38,730 nucleotides of DNA from Conidiobolus incongruus B7586 (Eukaryota; Entomophthoromycota; Entomophthoromycetes; Entomophthorales; Conidiobolaceae): positions 1 to 38,730 of the forward strand of contig JNEM01011312.1 in NCBI GenBank assembly GCA_000697335.1, in the 5' to 3' direction. Positions 12,014-22,734 of this stretch are shown one piece after another (position 1 is the first letter of the stretch; every line of letters begins with the position of its first letter). The translations under genes were made by a program, and so were the position numbers. A model generated the notes under the pieces. The model saw only the letters and a list, made by a program, of their open reading frames with translations, was not told the DNA's origin and did not search any database.

Positions 12014-15000
12014 TTAAACACCCTTTTGACTTTGCAATCTAAGACGTTTGAGACGATCAGTAGCAAATTGAGGACTTTTTGGGACTGTGGGCTTGAAGGA
12101 GCTTGAAGGGGGGTGTCTGAGAGTGGGTGGACCTCGCGTAAGAACAACGGGACGCTTGATACCAAGTCGGTCGTTGAATTTAGGGCTTTTAGGAACGGTG
12201 GGCTTAAAGGTGTTCGAATTTGGTCGCTTCAAAGGAGGAGGTGAACGGGTAATGGCCACAGGGAGGTGGACTTTAAGTTTATCATTGAATTTGGGTGAGA
12301 TAGGAACAGTAAGCTCGCGCTTATTAATTTTAGGAACACCAAGGTCACCACGACTCTCTAGTACACGCCAGTTGACGGGATGAGCCTTGAAGGGTTTGAC
12401 TGGTGTACTTGTAACAGCAGTATTGGGTTTGAGATGATGTTGTGCGCGTATTTTGGTCGTCAATGGAGGTGACCGAGGGACAGTGGGCTCGAAGTTGGAG
12501 CGACGATATGGATTAGGAGATTTTGAAGAGTCGCGGTTGCTAGTAGCAAGCTTAATGTTTCGTTTTGAGGATAGAATCTTGAAGGGACTAGGTTTTGTGG
12601 TTGTAGCTGACTTGCATGGGGTGGGTCGGGTCACGTTGCGAATAGCCTGAGGAGTTCGACTGATGATTCTTTGACCAAATCCGAATTTAAAAGCAATACT
12701 ATCCATATCTGTGGATGTGGAGGCTTCGGGATGGGATCGATGCGGATTAATGATAATAGGCCGTGGTTTGACTGGATTAATGGATAAGCGATTTAAGCGA
12801 ATCTTCTTGAGACCTGGATCTTCAGAAAAAGTATTGCTAGAAGATAAATCTTCTTGCTGAGGGGGATTAGGCTGACTGGTATTAATAGTTAAACTATTCT
12901 GCTTATCAGAATTCTCAATGGATTGAATTGCAGCTGTTTGAGAGTTGGAATTGACTTCTTTTTCTGATTGATTATTCGATATAGATTTCCTTGAATCATT
13001 TGTAATGGCTTCTGTGTTATTATGATCTTGAGCTGGAGTTGATATAAGATTTGTATTGAATACAGCCTCAGGAATTGAAGAAACATTCACATTTTCAGAA
13101 ACATTAGGAATATTGTCTACACGCGTTGATTGAATAAGAGAATCATTGTCCGTAGTTAAAGAGGTTGAAGGATTATCTATTTTTGAGGGAACAGATTCAT
13201 CATGTTTCTCAGCTGTTGTTGGAACTGATGGACCAGAGTTTGATATAGTGGTCATCAAGTCGAGAGACTGAATAGATTTAGTGACACTGGATTGCTGAAC
13301 TGTTTGAATTGTAGTATCGGTATTTAAAGGTTTACTTTTAGACATATGGGTTTTAGAGAAAGATGATTTAGTATGTTTTTCAGCCAAAGTGGAGCTGGAT
13401 GAAGTAGATTCCGACAAATTGGTCAACAAAGATACTGATTTTGTAGACTTTGCGGTATCTGATTGTAGAGTCTTTTGACTAGACTTGGATATAGATGATT
13501 GATCGTGAATGTTGGTGGTAGTGGACATGAGAGATTCCTTGGATTTTGTCGAACTGGATTGTTGAGAGAGTAGAAAGGATAGAGATGAGCCAATCTTCTG
13601 TGCAGGTTTGATGGCACTAGGCTTTTCTTTTACCTTACTCGGAGCAGAAGTTGAAGGTTTGGAAGTTGATGGCGTGTTTGATGAAAAAAGGGTATTAAAG
13701 AATGTGGATTTAGTGGATAGTTTAGATGCTGCTGGTGAAGCAGTTTGGGAAGATGATCTTTGGCTAGTGATAATCGAAGTATTCTTTGAAGGTAGTGATG
13801 TAATGTTTGAAGATTTTTCTGACTCTGTTCTCTTACTAAAAAGCATGTCAGCAAGCTTAAACCTCTTTGGATTCTCGGTAATATGAGACTGGTCATTAGG
13901 ATTCTTTTTTGATTCAATTTGAATGGTATTTATAGGAATTTTCGTATTTCTAGCGTGGGAAGAAGAATCGTTATTTGCATTCAAACAATTCTTCTCAGAA
14001 GTACGAGATGGATTTGCAGTAGTGCGTGACCTTGAAGAGGAAAATAGAACTGATTTAGACGACTTAATGGATGATAAATCACTTGGTTTAAATTGAGTGG
14101 AAGTAGGCTTGACTGTGGGATCAGCTATTAAAAATTTCTTCTCAAGCTTACTTATTGATTCCTTACTTATTTCCCTCGATACTCGCTTTGCTGGATTGGA
14201 TTGAGACACATCTGAGTTTGTATTCTTAGAGGTAGGCGTTCTGTGTAAATCGACTTTCTTGGTCAAAAGTGATTTAGATATGTGTTTATCTTCGGCAGAA
14301 CTAGTTGAATCACCTATCTTTGAAGATGTTTGTATTTTGCTTCCAGATGGTCCAATTTTAGTACTGACGGGATCAGATGCAGTATTGATGAGTTGGGAAA
14401 TTGGTTTTGGCATGCTGTTAGAAGGTGCTGGTTCTTCTACATTAGTAGTTTTGGTAGATTTTGATGCAAAAGAGTATAGAGATGGTTTGGCAGTAGCCGA
14501 AAGGCTAGGTAGGTGCTTCTTTGCAATTTCTGGTGGAGTATCAATTAATTTAACTGGACTACCATCTGTAACTTCCTTAGATGGTTTGGTAAGTTTATAG
14601 AAAGAGGGCTGAGCAGCTGTTTTTGATGTAGTATCTAAGGTCTTTATGTTTAATTTATCCTGTTCATTATGCTTCAAGTTACTATTCAATTCAAAGTCTT
14701 TAGAATGGTTTGATTTATCAATTGGCTTTATCACTTCCTGTTTGTTACTTGGAGGTTTCGAGGCAATAGTTGATGGCTTAACAATGGATTTAGAAAATAG
14801 GGAAGAAGTTATAATGGACCGTGTACCAATGTTAGATTTGGATGAAGGATTATTATATGTACTAGATTCTGAAGATGTCTGAATAGGGTTAATAGAAAGA
14901 GTTTCAGACAATTTAGATTCCGCAGCTGGATTGAATTGAACTTGAGGATTGCTTAGGCAACTAGACTTTGAGAGTGTCGAAATTTGAGGTGATTTGTCAT

Positions 15001-17088
15001 CTAAAGTAGGAAGTAAACTGGATGCGTTTTTGGCAATACTAGGAACTCCAGCAGAAGAAGATATACCGGACTGACGAGAGTTAGGTAAATCATCATGTTG
15101 TGAAACATTTTGAGAAGAGATAACATGTTTAGGTGTTGAAATTCGGAGTTCATCAACTTGGTTTTTAGTTGCATTATGTTCTATTTGCTTTTCATTGGAA
15201 TCATTCGACCCAATCTGAGATACCAAAGTGGATGACAAATGAGGAAATGTATAAGGGTGAGTTGGATTCGTTTTGGGATGACTTTCGTTCACTGATGCAG
15301 TGATCCTTGAATCTGCGTTAGTGGTATTGATAGAAGATTGAATATTATTGGATAATAGCTTGGAATTGGAATCATTTACCACAGATTGAGTAGGAGTATA
15401 CGAAAATCGTTTTGGTTTAAAATTGGATAAAAAGCTCACTCTTCTTTCAGGATTTGGTTCCTTTGTTTCTGTTAAAGACTGAATAATTGATAATCCCTTT
15501 GTGACTGAATCCTCAGTAGTCTTTTCAGCAGGAATTATGGTAGATTGTTGGGTATTTTTATTTAGTTTTTGAGATAATTGTGAAGGTTTAGATTTACTGA
15601 AGCCCAAATACTCCAAAGGGTCTGAAGATTTGGAGACAGGTTCAAGCAATGGGAGTTTGTCATTAGATGTAGTGCCAGATTTAGGTAGTCGAGGGTGCGT
15701 GGTATTTTCATTGGAAATACCAGGTTGATCACTAGAACCTGATGAGTCCGTTAAACTCTGTCTCACTCGTTCCAAAGTTTCAAGAGTTCTGTTTTTAAGT
15801 ATGATGGAATCTTCATTCAAGTTTGAGTTCTCATCTGAAAGAATGGCACTTTCATCTTTACTATTGGAAATAGTGTTGGTTTGCAAATCCTTCGATATAA
15901 GTTCATCTCCAAAGTTATCTACATCAAGTGAGTATTTCGATGGTGATGAAGGAGTTGAAAAATCTTTGGGAGATTCATCGAAGTTAGGATCTTGAATAGA
16001 GCGAGTTTGAATAGCTGAAAGAGGCAGAAATGGTTCTACCATATGCTTTGTTGGCGTCGATATAGTGCCTTGAGTTTGGTCGAAATTTGAAGCGCGAGGT
16101 GACTTGGAAGAATGATCAAAATCAGTAGATGCTTGAAAAGCTGGTATTGTAGGTAGCTTTATGTCCAAATCAAGAAAATCATCATCAAAATTGAGATTAA
16201 CGGAATTATTAGCATCAAATGAAATATGCGACTGTCTTTGTTCAGAGTGTGGAGTAGTTTCACTTGCTTTTGCAAGTTTGGGGTTTTCGATCGACTTACT
16301 CTCAAGAAGTTTCATTGATGCTAGATCAAAGTCAGATTTTACAATGTTTTGATTGTGCTGTTTTGGAAGAGCTAGTTCTTTGAATAAGCTATACCTATCA
16401 TGAGTAGATGTAGCAGCATCTTCAGAAGTATGCTTGTTGGATGTTGATGGTTTATATTCACTGTGAGTTATATCCAAGCTAGAAGGTTTATCTTCCCGGA
16501 GTTCGTTTTCAGACTTTTCAAATGAGTTGGGCTCAGGATCAGTTCGATATGTAAATTTCTTGGCTGTAAATGGATTTGAATCTGATTTTGGAGAATATTT
16601 AGTCGAATCAGTTGAATGTACTTGGGATATTTTCTTGGGTGATATGAAGCCATGATCCTTCGTCGCTGAAGATTGAGTATCTTTATTTTGATTGAAAATC
16701 CTTTGGTTATTTCTTGTAACAAGTTCTGTTGTTGTCTCATTAAATTTTTTGAAGGGTCCATTTGGTGTTGAATAAGATTCTGTTGCTTTTGTCGCCGCAA
16801 TATTATTTGTTTCCTGCTGTTTAATTGGTGGTTTCCATGGAAGTGGAGCTTGTGTCAAAAATCTAGGCCTTGATGGAGTACTCTGGTGATTTCCTGAATT
16901 TCAGATTTTAATAACATATAGAAAAGTGAATAAATAGATTAAAACTTACGAAAATAATCTTCAGAACCTCCTGATATATTGGGATCAAAATTATCAGTTG
17001 ATAAATTATGATAACTGTTATCGTTTTCGGAGTGTTGCTCTTCTGCTAAGAAGTCATAATACTGAGGAGCATTAAAATTGAAATTCAT
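12014..17088 (-). CDS. TPX2: TPX2-like spindle assembly factor
   Basis: Two exons (16950-17088 and 12014-16893; 56-nt intron) give 1672 residues. The N-terminus MNFNFNAPQYYDFL matches the TPX2 Aurora A-activating motif (human YSYDAPSDFINF; plant versions are also aromatic-x-aromatic-x-AP-xx-aromatic). The C-terminus has the TPX2 signature KPFKAHPVNW...LGVP (about 1546-1567) and four copies of a motif of the form (F/E)-x-x-TVPxSP followed by an aromatic or Leu and a basic stretch, starting at about 1514, 1572, 1609 and 1646; the last three are spaced 37 residues apart. TPX2 proteins bind microtubules and importin-alpha, are released by Ran-GTP and activate Aurora A during spindle assembly. Between the ends lie about 1,400 Ser/Thr-rich, probably disordered residues, making the protein roughly twice the length of animal or plant TPX2. 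An RRVSF sequence at 530-534 fits a PP1-docking motif. Yeasts lack an obvious TPX2. The family call rests on the two ends. Confidence 0.82.
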
Positions 17089-18489
17089 ACTAGTTGGATA
17101 ATTTTATATTTAGTATAGCAAAAAGAGATAAAATTGGTAACAAAATTATATCCAACTTCCAAAATATATTTTATTGTGATTTGATTTTAATGGCTATTAT
17201 TTATATTACTATATCGTATTTTTAATACTCTTATTCTAATGTCAATTTTATCATAAATATCAAAGATCTCAAATTATGGGTTTAGTTGATTTAGATTAAA
17301 TAATTACCCAAATTTCAGTCACGTCCTGTTAATCAAAATGATTTTACCAACAAATCTTCTAATCATGTTGTACCTTAATTGTCAATAATAATATAGTAAG
17401 AAATATTAAGTTCTTATCAAACTATAACTTGAGTTATTATCTGTATTTCATTTAGGTTATATGAACTTGTATATAGCTATTAATTCCTAGTATGAATCAC
17501 TTAAATAGTTTACATATACTACATTTACATTCGCAATTCATTAATCTCAATTGAATTCAGGAATTATATATACTAATTATTTTATATATTTCCACTGAAA
17601 AGATATCTACTACCACAATTCTCATTCTCTTAATTCACTATTAACATTAGTATTTCTATAATTTGGCAAATAATAATATATGTAATTCAGCTACTCAAAC
17701 ACAATTAATATCAAATTATTAATGTTTTAATAAATTAAAAACTAGGATTATAATTTTTTTGGATAAATTAATTTACTATTATTTAAATCTAAATTTTAAT
17801 TACAAATAGTTTAAAATTTATTATATATTATTCAATGTTTTCAAAAATAAAATAATTTTATTTTCTATTCATTAAAGATGATAGTTGAGGTCCAAAATTA
17901 TTGATAAAGCATGATATACCCAGTCCTGAAGCTCATTTTATCTCCTAATTCACTTTGTCTTATGAAATATTTAAAATACTTGATTTTGGACTAACTTTGT
18001 TTCTTGTGATTAATCATTACACCAAATATCAACACGTCATAATCATAAAATTAATACTCTCATATTAAATAATTATTCTGAATCTTTACACTTAGTTGAA
18101 TTTAAGTATATTTTACACAAAATAAAATAAAATTGAATGTATTTCAAGAGAAATAATTAATTTAAACTTTGACAACCATGTACCCTAAATTGAATTTTTA
18201 ATATATTCATGTATTTAAATATATTTATATACTTGGATATATAGTACAATAAAGCTGTTATTAGCTCAATACAAAATTTATAATTGAAATTTAAACTAAC
18301 AATTGATATTAAATAATAATAATAATATAAAATTAATTATAAAAATATTGTTAATTAATATTGAAAAAATAAAAGATTTAAAATTATAATATATGATATT
18401 ATTTATTCTATTAAATTTGAAATACAAATAACATATATTATTCATCATTATAATTTTAATCTTAGTATAGAAATTAAAAAATTGCAAAA
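17089..18489. other. Spacer upstream of TPX2
   Basis: The TPX2 promoter should lie in the first few hundred bases. I saw no other gene or recognisable RNA. Confidence 0.5.
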
Positions 18490-19585
18490 ATTTCAAAGTA
18501 AAAATATATTAACTAATATATAAATCATAACATGATATTTTAATATTAAATTAATATCACTTTTTATTATTAATAATTTATTTTTATATTTTTAATAAGC
18601 TTCTAACAATTAGAAATAAATCTTTTTATTAAACACAGATTTATTATTTCATATATTAATTAAATTTGTTTATAAGAGTTTTTTTCTTATAAGAATATTT
18701 TTTTAATTATTAAAAACAATTATAGTTATATAGGTTATAATCTAGTCAATATATTAGATTTGGTAGCCTTTTCTATTTTTTTGATATAAAATCTTTTACA
18801 AGTTTATATATTTTATAATTATTATACAAAATAATAGGTATCTTTAATTTATAATAAAAATACTAGTTAAAAGCTAATATATTTAAAAAATCAATATAAA
18901 ACTTACTATTAATTAATTTACCTTTAAAACAAAATAAAAAAATCATATATTATTATAATTTATTAGAATAATTAACATTTGTTTATAAATAAAATATTTG
19001 TTTATAATTTATAAAAAGGATTATTTTAGCTTAATCTACCATTTTGTTTTGTTTTTAAGAAAAGGATTATATAAAGGAATTAAGATTCATTAATTATAAT
19101 GATATATTGTAAATCCTCTACTTTTAGTTATATTTTAATAAGTTTTGTTTTAGCCATAGCTACTTTAATTTTTTTAAGCTTTTGTTAAATTATAAGATAT
19201 TTATTTTATATTTATATTAACTAATCTGGGTTTAAAGATTAATATATATATTATACTTTTAAAATTAGTATTAAATTGCTTAAATAGTTCTTTAATTTAA
19301 TTAAGAGAAATTTTTATTAATATATCAAAGATTAATAATAAAAATAAATTTTTTAAATTTATATAAATTTTAAAGATTATCCTTTTTGTCTTTAATTTGA
19401 TAAATTTAATATAAGTGGTAATTTTAAATGATGTATTATTTTTATAAACTGTTAATAAGTATTAAATGACTTTGAAGGGTTTATAGTTAGGTTTTAGTAA
19501 TATTAAATTTCAAGATTTTAAAATCACTATCTAATTTAATATAATTAAATTCAAATTTTCAATTAATATTTTAATGAAAAAAATT
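18490..19585 (+). repeat. Decayed dispersed repeat, copy B (inverted relative to copy A)
   Basis: This block aligns along its whole length with the reverse complement of about 7565-8640. It is eroded, extremely A+T-rich and not open in any frame. The two copies are about 10 kb apart in opposite orientation and enclose the transporter and TPX2 genes. The family is undetermined and the ends are approximate. Confidence 0.72.
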
Positions 19586-20199
19586 ATTATCAATGAATAT
19601 ATATATATCGTTTGAAAAATTTAATTCTTCTATATACTTTATATATAAATATAATCAGTATTTTAAAACTAACAGAATGTTTGAAAAATTAGAAATTAAA
19701 AAATTTTTCATTTCATTCTCTCCAAACTAATAATATAAATAAAATTGATAAAATCAATTAGGATAATAATTAATTTATAGTCAATGATTATATACCATAT
19801 AAAAGCGAAATTAACTTTGTCAATTGATTACACACTATTAAATACCGTCAATTCAATAAAATTTCAAGATCACTAAAAATACCTTGTCAAATATGATGAA
19901 ATAATGTCTAATCGATTAATATATCATTTGATTAAGACCAAATTTATTCAAGTATATTTATAATCATTATTGAAAGAATTCATTTATTTTATGAAGAGTA
20001 TTCATCCGTAATTAAATTTAGGTAAATAGGAAATATTTTTTTAAATATTATTGAATGACAAAGTATATTTTAGAACACTATCAAATTAAAAATAGAACTA
20101 ATATAATATATTTAAAAAACTTTTTGAGTATATATATTGAACTAATAAAATTATGATAAAATCAAATATAAATGGTATTAATCTAAAATATTTAATAAA
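19586..20199. other. Spacer downstream of the UHRF1-like gene
   Basis: I saw no gene here. In particular, neither strand shows Cys/His-rich coding that could supply a RING domain to the UHRF1-like gene to its right. Confidence 0.55.
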
Positions 20200-21915
20200 T
20201 TAAATATTAAATTGATAAATATTGATACTCTCATTTTCCATTTGACCTAAAGTATTCAAATGATTGGATTGATTGTCTTGAGAGTGAATTAACTTAATTT
20301 GACGACGAATTTTCACTCTGAAATGGCATGGCTTGGTCTTATAGGTTGGTTTGGATTTGGAAATGAGTTTGGGTTTAGATTTTGGTTTGGGCCCGGTTTT
20401 AGTAGGGACAGATTGAGTGTTGTGTTCATTTAATGGTGGTGATGGCAACCAAGGAGGAGGAGAAGGATCGTCTCTTTTTAGCAAAAAACACTAAAACCAA
20501 ATTAATACAATAGTATGAAAGTATTGAGATATATTTACTAAAATGGGTTGAGTGTTTTGATACATGGCATACCAATATTGAGCTAATTTGTAAATTCCAT
20601 CGTATCTATAGCCTGAAGATGGTGCAAATTGAGAAGCGCTAGTTTCGGATGTGGATGATCGAAATACTTGAATCCGTTTACTACTTTTGTATCGAATGGC
20701 TCTGGCCCCATTAATAAAATCCACAGTCGGATAATCGCAGGATGAGGCCAATATGTAAGAGAAATTGGCATCCAAGATGGATTGAGGGTTACTGGAATCG
20801 ACTTGTAGAGGTATATTGGTTATACAAATGGTGATTTCATCGCCTTTGTCTACTTCCAATGGATGACTTGGTGAGTAAATGAGTGAAATTGGACCTTTTT
20901 CCACAGTACCACAAATTGGGGAATTCAAATTGGTATGTAAATTTGATTTGTGTAACTCTTCTCTCGTGGCAAATACGGCTCCAACTTGGATTTGTGAATA
21001 TTTGTTTTGGTGAGTTGATGAGTGATCTCCATTAGTTGATGAAATGGATTTGGAAGGTTTTTCAACGTTCTTATTAGAAGACTGATTTTTCACTATTAAA
21101 ATGAATTAATATTGATATTAATCCATTTAATTTATGAAAATATACCTTGATCATTAAAAGATTTAATACTATCCTTCACGCCTTTTAATCTCAAATGCTT
21201 TGCTAAAAGTTGATTAGGATGTGAAATTTTATTAGTATTTTCTAAACCAAAATATCAATATATTAAAATGGATAAAAATTTCAAAATTTACTTGATGATC
21301 TCGATTTTTTCACTTTATTAACTTGATTTTCATCATTTTGTTTTAATTTACAATTATTACAGATCCAATTCTCATTTAAACAAAATTTCTTTTCTTCAGT
21401 TGATAGACAATTATGATGATAGTAATATTCACAAACTGAACAGATAATTAAGTTTAAAAAATCTTGTTTAGATTCACAAATGAAGCAACCACATAAATTA
21501 CATGGTTTATCGAGTACATCATTGCATTTGGAACAAGGTTCTAAAGGGACTGATGTATCCTTTAAAATGCTGTTGATATCTACAATGGAAGGAGCGGATT
21601 CAGGTTCATAAATCAATCTTTGGGAAAAATGATCCAAAATCAATTCATCATCATTTTGAATTTCCAACTCCTTTAAAGATTTATCTAAAGGCAACTTTTT
21701 TGAAATTCTAATAATCCAAATAATATGATTCTTTAATTAATTACCTGCTTTTGGTTAAAAAACAAGACAAATTGTTTAGGTTGGTCAATTTGAAATAATT
21801 TTTCACATTTTTTATTTAAATTAATAATTTTAATGTTACTCAAAACTTCTAATTTTTTTATTTTTCTTTGAAAATTAATTTTTAATTTCATTGTTATAGG
21901 AATTAATGGCGTCAT
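20200..21915 (-). CDS. UHRF1-like protein: UBL-PHD-SRA, no tandem Tudor, no RING
   Basis: Five exons (21764-21915, 21292-21707, 21146-21241, 20539-21092, 20200-20490) give 502 residues. Residues about 9-75 form a ubiquitin-like domain. Residues 109-170 are a UHRF1-type pre-PHD plus PHD: Cys at 109, 112, 120, 123, 125, 128, 140 and 143, His at 148/149, then Cys 151, 167 and 170, including CNLCGC and SKQD as in UHRF1. Residues about 255-420 are an SRA/YDG domain with VGAVF, VDKGD, the hallmark GYRYDGIYKLAQYW (382-395) and a closing KRDDPSPPPW. In UHRF1 this set reads hemimethylated CpG and the H3 tail and recruits maintenance methyltransferase. Only about 30 residues separate UBL and PHD, too few for a tandem Tudor, and the tail after SRA is short, basic and lacks a RING. 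Intron 1 as modelled uses a GTTTTT donor, the only one of 29 not beginning GTA; the nearby GTAATT donor at 21744 breaks the frame. Pocket residues differ from UHRF1. Confidence 0.85.
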
Positions 21916-22734
21916 CTTATTTTTATGTTTATTAGAATTATTTATTAATGAATTATTAATTTTGAAATTATGGGATAATAAATTTAGCTCGGGAGATTTA
22001 TGAAATCATTGTAATCAAATTTTCAAAATAAACAAATAAGCATAATAAATTGGTACACCTTATTAATTCAACATAAAAAAATATTTAAATTGAATTTTTA
22101 TATTTTTGCTGATCACAAACCACAAATCTATAATCCATTAAAATTGAAGTTTCGCTGTTTGATTAATGAAAAAATATTCGAGTTTCACTTGGAAACTTAA
22201 GGTGAATCAAAATTGTCAATAGAATGAGATAATGACTTCAAATGACTGGTTCATTAAGTAATGATCAGATTTTTTCTAATTAAAGCTCAACACTTTCGTG
22301 AAATCATTTCAACTTTAAGATCTTGATAGGTTTAATTTTAGATATTGGAGCCCATTTAATGGGACTTTATATTAGGGAACACAGCGACCAGGTATCTTGT
22401 CAAACATAGCTTTAATTTGGTGTTAAACAAAATTTTGAGATGTAAGAATTAAATGAATTGAGGATGATAAATCAAACAAATTGATGTATTAACCCTGTAT
22501 TGAAGCAATTTCTGAGGGGAGTGTAAAATTATATCGATATGGAAGCCTGATTGGATGGTATCATGATGAGGATTTATTAAACATTAGCATTAATATTTCT
22601 AATTATAATTATACACACAACAGAACAAGTAGTGATGACTGAGATACCTTATCAAAAAGTACCACTCGCAATAATTGTCAGATACAATAGGAATTAATTG
22701 GTTGATAAAATAAAAATATTCACATAGTTACATA
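21916..22734. other. Spacer upstream of the UHRF1-like gene
   Basis: The UHRF1-like promoter should lie near the left end. A G+C-richer patch at about 22330-22560 contains a near-perfect inverted repeat at 22351-22363 (CCCATT, one base, AATGGG). I could not assign it to an RNA or regulatory family. Confidence 0.4.

Noticed and set aside
12087-16352. Several open frames on the plus strand opposite the TPX2 gene
   Set aside because: They are antisense shadows of a long, biased Ser/Thr-rich coding region and show no family motif or independent start context.
18296-18496. 66-codon minus-strand frame rich in Phe, Ile and Asn
   Set aside because: It is what A+T-rich spacer gives by chance, and it overlaps the edge of the decayed repeat copy.
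21733-21915. Stand-alone 60-residue Lys-rich protein
   Set aside because: It is better explained as the first exon of the UHRF1-like gene, because it supplies the first half of a ubiquitin-like fold completed by the next exon.
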